Below, piece after piece: positions 22,453 to 32,774 of a stretch of 64,000 nucleotides of DNA. The notes below the pieces were generated by a model. The model worked only from the letters and a program-made list of their open reading frames with translations. It was not told the origin of the DNA and ran no database searches. Location: assembly GCA_029204225.1 (NCBI GenBank), contig CM055093.1, positions 19,458,041 to 19,522,040 on the forward strand, written 5' to 3'. This stretch comes from Diphasiastrum complanatum (taxonomy: Eukaryota; Streptophyta; Lycopodiopsida; Lycopodiales; Lycopodiaceae). The position numbers and the translations under genes were made by a program. The first letter of the stretch is position 1. Each line of letters starts with the position of its first letter.

Positions 22453-23736
22453 GACAACAAAGTGGACCATTTCTATGAAGGGAAGACTCGTGCCTCTACT
22501 AAATCAGTAGAATTTGTTGATTTTTTTATTTTGCTCTTATTTCTATTGAGGATGGTGTAGTAGAACCTGTTTTTTATGAGCAGGCCAAAGGAGTAAAATG
22601 TTGAGAGGATGTGAGAGGAGTGTAACTCACTCATGAAGAACCACACTTGGGTTCTTGTTGATCTTCCACATGGGGCTAGAATCTTCATCTCTCAACAACG
22701 ATACATTGAGCAGATGTTAAAGCAATCTTCTTTTTTCAAGTCGCCGCAAGTTGATGCACATGATGGATGCACTAGTGAAAAGTTTCATGCGAAACCTTTT
22801 CAATTTGATGTTTTAGCAAAGACAGAAAATTCAAGCACTCTTTGGAACCGTATTGTACTAATCGAGGAGGGAGTCAACATGTGTCAATTAGTACTTTTGT
22901 TCAAAGTGTCAAGAGTGAGCATTTGTTTGGAGAGAATTTTTCATTATTTGAAGAATCTTCTAAATCATCCCATGCCTCTTCGAGGGACAGCTTTGATGAC
23001 GCTATCGTTGATGCATCTCTTGACTGTTTGCCAAATTTTTATGATGAAGACGTTGCACAGCAGGTTCAGTCATCTTCTTTTGGTCATTTACAGCCCATTT
23101 TCATCATGAGCAGTCCATTATGCTTCAGGAACAGCTTGTGGAAGATTATGGACAACATGGTCCATGTTGGGAACACTTTGGGCAGCAAAGTGTTGAACAG
23201 CCCATAACAGTTCCTTGTCGGCTATTGGAGACTTTGCAGGACAACAAAGAAATGTCTTACTACGAAGGGAAGGCACATGCCTCTTTAAAATTGGTACCTC
23301 TTGCTGATTTTTTTGGTTCTACACTTACTCTTCATCATGATGTTGGTACATTGCCTATTCTATGTGAGCAAGTCATTGATGGTAAGGTTTGGGAGGATGT
23401 GATGTCAAAAGAGTTTGGTACTCTTTTTTATTGTCCTTATGGTAAGAATTTTTTTCGATGTGGGAGCCTATAATGGATTACAAGTCTATGTTTCGACTTA
23501 TTGTCGAGTTTATGGTGGTTCCCTACTTCGGATGGAGCATGCAAATCCTCACCCTTCGACTTGATGCTTCATCATTATGCATTCTTTTCTTTTTATATGT
23601 TGTTCATGATTGGGGATGAGATTTCGACCACTTCGGTGCGAAGTTTATTTGGCAACATGAAGTTCGGACAACAGTTGCATTTTTCTCTTTTGACAAGTTA
23701 CTTCATGTTATGTTATGCATTTCCATTTAAGGAGGG
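22453..23736 (+). pseudogene. copia-2 RT remnants and a second, chimeric linker copy
   Basis: RT is almost gone: KNHTWVLVDLPHG (about 22636-22675) is fused to IFISQQRYIEQMLK (about 22680-22725), skipping the palm. At 23120-23400 a second version of the linker appears (YGQHGPCWEHFGQQSVEQP, then LLETLQDNKE and YYEGKAHASLK), parallel to the one ending at 22500. The segment is therefore chimeric or partly duplicated. 22740-23110 has open frames with no domain I recognise. Confidence 0.6.
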
Positions 23737-24236
23737 TGTTGGAATGCAAATGTAATTGCTTACATTACCATAGGTTACTTTGACCCAAAAGGTCGAGAGT
23801 TGTGTAACCATGGTCATTTATTATATTAGGCCTACTAAACTTAGAGTTAGCCAAGTTAGTATGAAATTAACTTGGTAGGGACTCATGGGTCCTCTAGGCC
23901 TAATTGTGACATTAAGTACCCCAGCTTGACATATTGGAGGTACCCTACTCTTTCTAGGTAACTTATAGAAAGTTGGATTGTCAATAGTCAAGTAGTTGGA
24001 TAGCCAATAGTCAAGTAGTTGGATAGCCAATAGTCATGAAGTTAGATAGTCATCTTGGTATATATATGTGTGCATCCCATTTGTATGAGACACTTTTGTA
24101 AGCAATACTGACTATTCTCCTTGGCTGTCCACGAGTTTCTACAAGAGGGTTTCTAGCCATCTCTCTCTTTCTTTTGAGAATGCTTTGTGTGATTGAATAG
24201 TTAAGATTCTGGATCCTTAGGCTTCTATTTCCTACA
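23737..24236 (+). mobile_element. 3' LTR of copia-2
   Basis: 500 bp, TGTTGGAA ... TTCCTACA, directly after the polypurine tract GGAGGG. It includes the 30-bp block shared with the copia-1 LTR (23768-23797) and a 23-bp tandem repeat (23971-24039). The 5' partner LTR is absent. Confidence 0.8.
23971..24039 (+). repeat. 23-bp tandem repeat in the copia-2 LTR
   Basis: Three direct copies of a unit of the form AGTTGGATAGCCAATAGTCA + 3 bases start at 23971, 23994 and 24017, with a fourth partial copy. CCAAT-containing units in an LTR could affect promoter strength (inference). Confidence 0.8.
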
Positions 24237-24424
24237 CATATGTTACTTAGGAATGAACATTAAGGACATAAGAGTCGTGAATTAGGAGACAAAATGCCAT
24301 AGAATCGGTTATAGTCTATTGTACACAAAGCTATAATTGCAACCTAGACATTAAACTAAAAATGTGTATGCTACAACAAAAAGCCAAGAATAAACCAACA
24401 ATAAAAAACTTAAATAATTCAATA
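24237..24424. other. Unassigned AT-rich spacer
   Basis: Between the copia-2 LTR and the hAT target duplication. No open frame, RNA gene or repeat recognised. Confidence 0.5.
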
Positions 24425-24432
24425 GTTCGAAC

Positions 24433-25161
24433 CAGAGATGCACCGAATTGCGATTCGCTGGGTCCACGATTCGCGAATCGCGATTTTGAACCCATAATCG
24501 CAAAAAATAAAAAAATATATATTTTTTTTTTGGAAAAATAGCTTATGGCTGATTTTTTTAGGGGATCAATGGTCAAACCAGCGTTTTGCCTCTCAGAAGT
24601 GCAGTAGATGAGGCACAAACAGATCTTATTTTTAGTAGCTATCCGGTTATCATTTGCTCTGGTTTTCAGTAAATGTTAATGCTACAGTTTGGGCTATCAA
24701 TTGCATGGATGATGATCACTTTTGCAATCGTTTCACTGGAGATGTGAGTGCAATGTGCATACAGTTGGGGGCATAAATATTGGGCCCTTCTCGGCGTGCA
24801 TTTGGGGCGGTAGCATTTTTATCTACAGTGTCTATATAGCAGGAAGCTCTAGGGGGTTTGGGGGGCAATGCCCCCCAACGGCGGGGTCCGGGAATTTGGG
24901 GGGCGGCGCCCCCCCCCCGACGGTAAGGCCTCTTCATGATTTGGCCTTCCAACTCCCTGAGTGAAAACACACTTTTTGGTGTTTCGCACCTGAAACAGTC
25001 AGCAAACTACACAGTCATAATGCTCTCAATCAGAGCGTTCATCTGATACCCATATTGCCTTAGAAAATTTCAAAAAAAAAAAAAAAAACATTTCTGCGCG
25101 ATTCTGGGAAAATCCCGAAACGCGTTTCTGAATCGCGATTCAGAATCGCAGTGCATCTATG
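24433..25161. mobile_element. Non-autonomous hAT-type element, 729 bp
   Basis: Terminal inverted repeats CAGAGATGCAC (left) and the reverse complement of CATAGATGCAC (right) are flanked by a perfect 8-bp duplication GTTCGAAC (24425-24432 and 25162-25169), the hAT signature. Subterminal regions contain repeated, partly palindromic GCGATTC motifs on both sides. The centre holds two G/C palindromes (24860-24876 and 24898-24914). There is no transposase frame, so it would depend on a transposase supplied elsewhere. Confidence 0.9.
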
Positions 25162-25169
25162 GTTCGAAC

Positions 25170-26339
25170 TAGCTGATTCAAATGTGGTTCGAAGTACCAA
25201 TTCAAATGGCCCATGAAACATTGTCCACATCCCTCTGATTTGAAAGAAATATTTGCATGCACTTTACATCCAACCTTTGTTCCTTGTCAAGTTTATCCCC
25301 TTATTATGGCCCTTCAAATCATTACAATGCTCTCTGCATCTTAAATATCTAGTCTTTATAAACCCCAACTTTTGACATATGTTGACTCCTCTCAAGCCTC
25401 GGTTTTCTCAGCTTGAAATCGCACCTTTATTGGCCTAGTTTGAAAAAAGACTTAACTAGCTTGTGGTCATTTACCTTTGATGCCAAGAACAAGTACTCAA
25501 GAGGTAAGAAGTAGGAATTCACATTTAGCATATACCTGATCAACACTAATATTTTCGTAGAGATGATGATTCAAGTATAGCTACCTAGAAAAGTGCTTAC
25601 TCGAGAAGGAAGACTGGCCATGCTTTGATGAGAAGTTAATGAGGCTAACAAAGGTCACTATTTTTCTAACCAAGAATTTTAAGCTGGATGCACATACAAG
25701 CACATTAGAGATCTTCGTTGACACCCAAAGCCTTTGTAATAGTTATAACATTTTGCCTTGATATGACAAAATGCCAAGAGAAGTAGCAAGTACAACTTAC
25801 AAAGTGGCTATGTTGGTTTCCAATCAATGCATTCATTCTCAAGCACAAATCTAGTCTTACAATGCATATGCATTGAGTACAAGGAGGGTAATGTTAGATG
25901 CCATCAAATTTGAGGCTAAAAGGCTTTCATAATGGAAGAATTTCTACATTCATCATATAGATTTTGATCAAATCTTTAGAGTAACCATTCTAAACAAGCC
26001 TATATCTCAAATACTTAGTATATGGTGAGTTCTTGCTTGGACGAAAGTAACCTGCCTAAAGGTGAAATTGCCTAAAGCCTTGAAAAGTCATATCCGCAAT
26101 GAGGTAGATATGTATAACTATGATGGATGAAATGACAATGATTAAGGAGTTAAAAAACATCGAGAGTGAAGCATCTTTGAGGAAGTGAATCATATGAAAT
26201 TCGAGAGGCATACTTCTCCAAAAGATGTCAAGTATTCATTACATCTTAAAGTGGAATGCAAACATCTTCAAAGAGGTTGAGGGACTATCTTTGTTGTTCA
26301 CCTGGAGCAAAATGTTTTCATAAAAAGAAAAAGTTAGAT
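25170..26339. other. Gene-free stretch
   Basis: AT-rich, no long frame on either strand and no domain recognised. The right end (about 26100-26339) may be decayed gypsy gag sequence preceding E1, but I cannot show it. Confidence 0.45.
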
Positions 26340-26369
26340 GCTCTATTAAGTAAATAAAATGATGTTTTT

Positions 26370-27590
26370 CCTGATGATTTGCCTAGTGGCTTACCACCCT
26401 TTAGAGAAGTTGATCATGCTAACACCCATAGCTAAGCCACCCTATCGGGTTAGTCAGTCAAAAGATCAGGAAATGACTAAACAATTAACATAATATCTAA
26501 GTAAAGGACAAATAAAACCAAGCAGTTCCGCTTGGGCAGCACCTGTCGTTTTAGTTAAAGGTAGACGAGTTGTTTGATCAACTCTACAGGACCAGATATT
26601 TCAGTAAACTAGATCTTTGTTCGGGATATCATCAAGTCCATATTAAGGCGGAAGATGTCCCGAAAATAGCTTTTAGAACTCGTCACAGTCAATATGAGTT
26701 TAAGGTGATGCCCTTTGGACTCACCAATGCTCCGGCAACTTTTATGACCATAATGAATAGTGCTCTTCGACCATATTTAGGAAAATTTGCGGTAGTTTTC
26801 TAGGTGATATCTTAGTCTACAGTAAAACTAAGAAAGAACATTTGGCTCACCTCAGAAAGGTGTTTTGTTTGCTTAGAAAGCATAAGTTATTCGCAAAGAA
26901 ACCTAAATGTGAGTTTTTTACTGAAGAAATAGCATATTTGGGCCATATTATTTCCAAGGATGGGATTAAAATGGATCCAAATAAGGTCAAAGCCATATTC
27001 AATTGGCCTAGACCAAACAACATAACAGACCTTCAGGTCTTTCTTGGACTTTCAGGATACTACCGACGTTTTGTCAAGGATTATGCTCAGATAATAGTTC
27101 CCATGACAAATCTTCCTAAGGGCAAGGGAAAAGAGTTCGTTTGGGAGCCAGAGCAACAGGAGTTTTGATGCTCTCAAAGCAGCCTTGGTTAAAGTCGTAG
27201 ACCCAAATCAGTCTTTTGTGGTCGAAACAGATGCTAGCGACTTTGCAATAGGCGCAGTGTTAAACCAAAATGGCTGACCAGTAGCATTCGAAAGAAGAAG
27301 CTCGAACTTGCTCAAACCATATATAGTGCTTATGATAAGGAACTTTTTTCTATTATTCATGCCCTTAAGACTTGGCGGCATTATTTGCATGGTGCTAGCT
27401 TTGAGATCCTGATTGACCATGAAAGCCTTAGATATTTGTGTAATCAGCCTGAGCTTAGGGGTCGGAAAGCTCGGTGGGCTGAGCTAATGTAGGAAGTTGA
27501 CTTGTCTATCAGATATAGACGAGGAAAATTCAACACAGTGGCAAATGTTTTTAGCAGAATGCCAATGGTAAATGAGTTGAGTTTTACCTA
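26370..27590 (+). pseudogene. E1 reverse transcriptase and RNase H
   Basis: AKPPYRVSQSKDQEM (about 26435), a deletion after AAPVVLVK, then [16 protein letters not shown] and [14 protein letters not shown]. The catalytic box is damaged: a base is missing near 26802 and the first Asp reads as Gly (G-D-I-L). Thumb: EFFTEEIAYLGHIISKDGIK (about 26910). RNase H starts VVETDASDFAIGAVL (about 27220) and decays through frameshifts. Catalytically dead. Confidence 0.85.
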
Positions 27591-27902
27591 GTTCTGTAAT
27601 GAGTTACTCGAGTCCTTGAGGGGGAAATGCATAAACGATGTGTATTTCTCCATAATCTGGAAGACAGTCCAAAACAAAGATGTATAGACTTCCAAACCAG
27701 TTCCTAGGCCTGGGGAAGATTCATCCAAGTGTACGACAATTTTCGTTGAGGATGAAGAATCCAAGCATACGCCAGCTTGCGTTGAGGATTCTGAGTCTGT
27801 AGATCCCAAGCATACCAGTGAGGTTGAGGGATCCAATTCTCAAGGATTCAAATGGAAACAATATTCCATTCAAGATGAGTATCTACTTTACAGAAATAGA
27901 AT
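27591..27902 (+). other. E1 spacer between RNase H and integrase
   Basis: Short region with no recognised domain. It contains an imperfect internal repeat of Glu/Ser-rich coding (AAGCATAC… units near 27730-27810). Likely the tether region of the polyprotein. Confidence 0.4.
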
Positions 27903-28630
27903 ATGTGTTCCCAACTTAGGCGCCAAATATTATATATATGTCATGACAATCCTAGTGCGGGACACTCAGGGATTCAGAAGACCTATGAACTTCTCTGTAG
28001 GCAATTCTTCTGGCCCAGTATGAAAAGGGACGTCCAACAGTATGTAACTGGTTGTCAGATAAATAAAGCAAAGTGTCTAAAGGCACGAGGTTTGTTACAG
28101 CCCCTAGAAATACCAGCTGGTAAATGGAAAAGTATTTCCATGGATTTTATAGTAGGCCTGCCTAAGACCCAGCAGGGTCATGATGCTATATGGGTCACAT
28201 CTGACCGTTTGACTAAAATGGTTCACTTTATTCTGACCAAAACAACCATTAGAGCTCCAGAGTTAGCAAGGTTGTTTATAGATGGGCTATTTAAATTATA
28301 CGGTCTCCCTTCCAGCATAGTCAGCGACCGGGACAGTAAGTTTAATGGAAATTTTTGGAGGGCAGTATTCATCATCTCCATACTAAACTAAACATGGGTA
28401 CTACAGACGGACGGTCAAACAGAAAGAGTAAATCAGGTGCTAGAGGATATGCTTCATGCATACGTCAACAAAAAGCAGACTAATTGGGAGGAATATCTCT
28501 CGATATTAGAGTTTGCTTATAACAGTACCAAACATTCAGCTACGGGATACATCCCATTGATGCTGATGTATGATTTTCAGCCACGCTCACCCACAACAGT
28601 AGGGTTTAAACAGGAAAAAGTTGAAGCTCC
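27903..28630 (+). pseudogene. E1 integrase
   Basis: Zinc-binding HxxxH…CxxC-like start (CHDNPSAGHSGIQKTYELL, second Cys pair degraded to GCQINKAKC), catalytic core SISMDFIVGLPKTQQG, VSDRDSKFNGNFW, and a Glu in RVNQVLEDML. A stop after IISILN (about 28390) splits it. The C-terminal GPY and chromodomain are missing. Confidence 0.85.
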
Positions 28631-28826
28631 ATCAGTGATGGACTGGGACCCCACATGCAACAGTAATCTAGTGCATGCAACATGAACAATGGGTGTTGGC
28701 AGTAACTTCCACCTACCGTTCCCATGCAAACTCACACTGGGCTAGGAGGGGCATTCTATAAAAGAGTGCATTGGCTGGGTGGATCAGACTAGCCTTGTCT
28801 TCGACGAGTTTACGTTGTTCCTAACA
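28627..28826 (+). mobile_element. E1 3' LTR, 3' portion
   Basis: Matches the reverse complement of 1435-1562 plus 2478-2560. TATA box TATAAAAG at 28757-28764. Ends TTCCTAACA. Confidence 0.75.
28757..28764 (+). promoter_or_regulatory. TATA box in family E LTR
   Basis: TATAAAAG, conserved at the equivalent place in the E0 LTR (1497-1504, minus strand), about 60 bp before the LTR end. Confidence 0.55.
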
Positions 28827-29329
28827 GATACAATAGAGTTCCAAGTGCTACCACGCTATCTAGCTTTAGGATTATCCCATGGTTTGAGATTCGTACTCAG
28901 TCAGCTTTGAGCTTCCTCGCACTAGCTTGAGATTGAGACTGGACATTACCAAGGTAACCCACAAGAGGAAAGAATTTGTCAGATGTGTTCCCACTCCGAG
29001 GTAGAGACTATGCACGTGGAGGATACACATACCTTATTTGTGAATCTTCATTTGACATCAATTGAAGCTATTGTACATAAGTCTTTTGTTTGTAAATGTA
29101 CATTGTACAAGTGATTTGGTGTCTTAGATAGGAGCGAGAGGAATGGAGAGCATCATTGGGAGGAATCACTTAGGATAATTAAAGAGATGCCTATGTTTTT
29201 GCAAGTGCAGCATATGGTCAAGGGCCTCCTCAAGAATAGCGTGCGACATTTTCTCATGGTGCTCTCACAAGGAAAAAAGGTTGTATGGGCTGCCTAATGC
29301 CCAAATTGGTCAACGTCCTTCATTGGTGG
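28827..29329. other. Unassigned stretch
   Basis: No gene recognised. About 29150-29260 shows weak similarity to about 48580-48680 (both read ...GAGATGCCTATGT... then ...GGCCTC...AGG...), perhaps scraps of the same old gag. Confidence 0.35.
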
Positions 29330-29425
29330 TCACAAGATCAAGTGCAAGCAAAGGGAGAGCTTGTGCTTCGGATGCTTGGGACAACATATGCAGAAGGAAT
29401 GTTTACGAAACTAGATGAGAACCGC
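29330..29425 (+). pseudogene. gag zinc-knuckle scrap
   Basis: Plus-strand frame KIKCKQRESLCFGCLGQH then MQKECLRN and a stop. The knuckle CFGCLGQHMQKEC has the same CX2CX3HX4C spacing as family C gag (CFFCLHKHLFKDC), suggesting an old relative. Confidence 0.55.
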
Positions 29426-30427
29426 ATGTTATCTTTAAGTTGATCAAGCAGACAAGGGCATGCTTGTGGAAGAGGTTGAACAAAAAACCAATTAGAACGT
29501 TCCATGTTCTAATGAATGTCTCAATGACTAGGAAGGTGCACATGACTTCTCGAGCACTTTTCAAATCTGTTGCAAAAAACATACTCTAAAACCTAAAGGG
29601 TCTATCTTTCTCTAGATCAAGACTTTAATACCTCTCTGCATAATCTTGTCACCTTAAGACTAGTCATTGTGCGAGTTAGGGAACTGAGTCCTCTCTTCCG
29701 TAGACCTCTCTCTCTGTTCTCCAGTTGCCATTATGGTCTTTGAGTCACATGGCCTTTGACCCAACCAATTGGTGCCTTGCATGACGTAGTGGTTACGGCT
29801 TATTGGCAAGCTTTTGTGCTAGCTAGATGAGCTCATTGGATTGTAGGCCCATGATACTTTTGTGTCAGGTTGGGTTAGATATTTAGGTGTGGGTATTGTC
29901 CATCACCATAGCTCACAAACGTCCAGCCCTTTGGAAACCAATTCATCTAGGATCATGTTAGGTCCTAAACTATCCCTTTACAATGTTTCAAACAACAAAA
30001 TGTGAAATAATTTTGTGAGATATTCATGCTAGGTATTGCTTGTTAAGTTTTTGTGACTATGGCCTCTTCTGGCTACAACCTCTCAAGCATGCCAAAATAG
30101 AAAAGTTTTACCTCTCAAGAGAAGGAAACTCCACAAGTGATTTGATAGCAGATAAGCTTTTCATAGTAACGTATAGAGACAAATTTATGAGATAGTGCTG
30201 AAACAATGAAGAAATTTTTTTAGACATTACAAGTCTCCATATTCTAACTAAGAGCTGAAATAAATTTTTTTTGCCTCGTTCGACTAGATGCACTAATGTA
30301 TGTACTATGTACTATGTAACAAAATATAGTATATGTACAAATTCTTTCTGTTTGTTTGTTAAAGAATATGAGTTCTTTTTGTATGAAGTTTTATAGGAAG
30401 GCTAAGAGCAACTTTTATTTCAAACAG
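29426..30427. other. Probable intron DNA upstream of the P4H exon
   Basis: No other gene seen. It ends in a pyrimidine-rich acceptor context (TTTTATTTCAAACAG) immediately before the P4H exon. It should be intron if the gene is intact. Confidence 0.5.
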
Positions 30428-30585
30428 GTTTTGAGTTGGAGGCCTCGAATACTACTTTTTCCCAACTTTGCAAATGCTGAACAATGCAGAGCTATTGTTG
30501 CACTTGCCAAGAGCCATCTAACACCTTCATCATTGGCTCTACGTAAGGGAGAGACGATGGAAACTACCATGAATATTAGGACTAG
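30428..30585 (+). CDS. P4H9: Prolyl 4-hydroxylase (P4H9-like), internal exon A
   Basis: 158-nt exon in phase 0, preceded by AG (30426-30427) and followed by GT (30586-30587). It encodes VLSWRPRILLFPNFANAEQC, then IVALAKSHL, LALRKGET and NIRTR. The W-P-R-x-x-x-x-x-N-F opening and C-x-x-I-x-x-L-A-K helix are the start of the catalytic domain of plant type-II-membrane prolyl 4-hydroxylases, which hydroxylate proline in cell-wall extensins and arabinogalactan proteins in the ER/Golgi using Fe(II), 2-oxoglutarate and O2. LRKGET points to the Arabidopsis P4H9/P4H13 branch. It ends with two bases of a codon completed by exon B. N-terminal exons (membrane anchor) were not found in the window. Confidence 0.9.
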
Positions 30586-31259
30586 GTATTTCACTTCATT
30601 TTTCTCATTGATTTTGGATTCAATGTGCATCAGGGAGTTTATAAAGCTAACTGAAGTCTGCTATTGTTTGGTAAAGTTTAACTAACTTGTGCATATGTGG
30701 CCATCACTTGGTAACTGGTTCAGTAACTTCCAATTAGCTGAATAGTTGTACAAAATATAGAAGACTTGGACAGAAGATTCAAAACTGAAAAACAAGATAA
30801 TGACTAGATGACTTAAAAAGCGGATGTACGCCATTTTGACGTCCAGGAAAGAAGGACAACGATCCAAGAAGTTTTGCAAAATCAACTCAAAGAAGTATTT
30901 AAAAGATAAAAGTATCAGGAAGTAATGAAAGTTAAAAATGCAAAGTGAAATTTTACTTGTCACATTTAAGAGCTGTAAAGTGCTTTAGAAGTGCCCTGAG
31001 AATCAAGATCTACAAATTGCAATAGGAGCTTTTAATTGTAGGTAGTGTAGTTGTCCATTCTGGAACAGGACGTGGTCCACAACATCAGTCCAATCTGAAT
31101 GGGCCTTGAAAGGAAAAAGAATTTAGTGGTTTTTTTTAATAATTAATTTTATTTTAAAAATTCAAAAAAGAACGAACATTGTTTTTTATAGAATTTTGAG
31201 GCCAAAAGTACACCCTGCATCCATACAAATGTGTTGTTGCACATATATATATTTGCTCT
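30586..31259 (+). other. P4H intron, left edge
   Basis: Starts GTATTT at the exon boundary. AT-rich, no other feature recognised. The intron runs to 46366 and is otherwise filled with mobile elements. Confidence 0.7.
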
Positions 31260-31271
31260 ACATCATAGAAT

Positions 31272-31355
31272 CCCATGGTACCGCCAGTACCATAATGGTG
31301 GTACCGCCATTATGGTGCCGCCCTCAGACCCGCGGTACCAGGGCGGCACCATAAT
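31272..31355. repeat. Cluster of GGTACC palindromes with a 16-bp perfect inverted repeat
   Basis: Three GGTACC sites lie within 65 bp. ATTATGGTGCCGCCCT at 31309-31324 is perfectly inverted at 31340-31355 with a 15-bp loop, and the preceding block (about 31287-31314) is itself a near-palindrome. It sits upstream of the GC-rich gene pair, perhaps a subterminal or promoter region of an unclassified element. Confidence 0.7.
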
Positions 31356-31490
31356 AATAATATTTTATATTTTTATTTATTTATTTTTCTAATAAAAGCC
31401 CCTTTTACTAGGGTAATTTAGGGTAAAAAATTCAGAAAAAAGGGTTAGGGTTTAGAAAAAAGGGGGGACTGTACAGGGGACTGTACAGGG

Positions 31491-31745
31491 GGCACTGTGG
31501 GAGAGCAGACCTTGGGGTCAATGGAAGTGCAGCATGTGGGGGAGCAGCAAATCCAGACAGGTACACCGTCACATGGGCACTATGGGGGAGCAGACCACGG
31601 ACCCAATCGGAGTGCAGCATGTGGGGGAGCAGTACATGGGGCAGGTACAGTAGCACATGGGCACTGTGGGGGAGCAGGCCATGGGGCCAATGGGAGTGCA
31701 GCACATGGGGGAGCAACAAATGGGGGCAGGTACAAGGGCACATGG
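31491..31745 (+). repeat. Three tandem copies of an about 84-bp GC-rich unit
   Basis: Units starting GGCACTGTGGG/GGCACTATGGG at 31491, 31576 and 31660 each contain GTGCAGCA, GGGGGAGCAG and a GGCAGGTACA-like stretch. Open frames cross them on both strands, but the period (84-85) and lack of a plausible protein argue for non-coding upstream DNA. Confidence 0.75.
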
Positions 31746-31805
31746 AGGGATCATCAACAACTGCACATGGGGAAACAGGTTGTGGGGTTAAATAGGCACT
31801 CACGA

Positions 31806-31925
31806 GGCTGTGAGAGAGCCAGTGAGAGGCTGTGAGAGAGAGGCTGAGAGAGAGCCAGTGAGAGGCTGTGAGAGAGAGCCAGTGAGAGCCATTGAGCGGC
31901 TGTGAGAGGCTGTGAGAGCCAGTTT
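31806..31925 (+). repeat. GAGAGCCAGTGAGAGGCTGT simple repeat
   Basis: Irregular short repeats of GTGAGAG, GAGAGCC and GAGGCTGT immediately upstream of the ATG at 31946. Confidence 0.75.
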
Positions 31926-31945
31926 GAGAAACAGGGTGTTGTGAG

Positions 31946-32311
31946 ATGGCGGAGCGCATACCACCGAGGCCTGAGGGCGAAGCCAGGAGGAAGCTCGAGG
32001 AAGATGTCCGAAGGCACAACGAAAGGCATCGGAAGCAAGAGGCAGACATTGCAGAGATGCTGCGACAGGCTCGGCAGAGAAATCCTGAGCCGGAGCACCC
32101 CGCCCCCGCTGTGCCCCCCGCCCCCGCTGTCGAGCTGGATTGGGATGAGCAGATTGGAATGAACTTCACACGACAACAACTCATCATGGTCAAGGAAAGG
32201 GCGGCCCGCCGTCGGGCTAACTAGGAGGCAGATCGGGCTAACCGAGAGGCAGAGCGAGAGCGACAAAACAATGCACCTGACGAGGGCGAGGAGTCTATGG
32301 AGGATCCGTAG
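31946..32311 (+). CDS. Unrecognised coiled-coil protein (GC-rich pair, plus gene), one in-frame stop
   Basis: 121 codons from ATG 31946 to TAG 32309-32311, with an internal TAG at 32222-32224. The start MAERIPPRPEGEARRKLEED is followed by a highly charged Arg/Glu coiled-coil-like region, a proline-alanine stretch (about residues 52-63), LDWDEQIGMNFTRQQLIMVK, then more Arg/Glu repeats (EADRANREAERER) that continue past the stop, and an acidic end. The continuation of the repeat pattern across the stop suggests a recent nonsense mutation. No signal peptide or membrane segment. GC content is far above the surroundings. It converges on the AT-hook gene to its right. I do not know the family. Confidence 0.5.
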
Positions 32312-32774
32312 GAATGTTTAGAATGGATAGGATCCGGCCGTATGTGGCTGGCTGTTGTTATGTAGTTTTCGGCATAAGATGAAGCAACATTTAGTGCTTA
32401 ACACAGTGTAAAGAACAGCCCCAGCCGTATGTGGCGGGATACGTATTGTTATTTTGATACCATTGTTGAATTAATGTTCGATGTGTTTTTTGTGCAACGC
32501 GTGCCTGGGAAATTGCAATGTAATATGTGTGTTTATGAAATGCTATCAAGGGGGTTGTATTTCTGTGTAGTGCATCTACTATCAATCTCTGCAGTTCAAA
32601 CTAATTGAAAATACGCACATACCATTCAAAATAAAATTGAAAACAGAGCATCACAATTACAAATCAACAAATACAAAATGTGCAGTGAATAAAGTACGTC
32701 AACACTGAATATAATATGGAAAATGGTCTGAATACAGTGTTCGACCATCTAGCCGCCAAACATGGAACATGATA
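32312..32774. other. Shared intergenic region between convergent GC-rich genes
   Basis: AT-rich 3' flanks of both genes. It contains TGTGGCTGGCTG/TGTGGCGGG-type similar pieces at 32341 and 32430 (CCGTATGTGGC repeated about 97 bp apart) and AATAAA-like signals on the minus strand (about 32680). No gene. Confidence 0.5.

Larger units (their letters stand above)
20356..24236 (+). mobile_element. Ty1/copia element copia-2, 5' truncated and rearranged
   Basis: Plus-strand copia element lacking its 5' LTR and gag N-terminus. Gag C-terminus, protease and integrase are readable; RT is reduced to fragments; a second copy of the integrase-RT linker follows; then a polypurine tract (23727-23736) and a 500-bp 3' LTR. 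Protein similarity to copia-1 is high through protease and integrase. Confidence 0.85.
26340..28826 (+). mobile_element. Ty3/gypsy element E1 (family E), 5' truncated
   Basis: Pol remnants in order RT, RNase H, integrase, then an LTR 3' part (28627-28826) that matches the E0 LTR. Gag, protease and the 5' LTR are not recognisable. The chromodomain is deleted: the integrase C-terminus runs straight into the LTR. Confidence 0.8.

Noticed and set aside
24722-24964. Open frames on both strands across the hAT core
   Set aside because: They arise from the G/C palindromes; no transposase similarity.
31432-32193. 253-codon minus-strand Ser/His/Leu-rich frame
   Set aside because: Antisense to tandem and simple repeats; repetitive low-complexity translation only.
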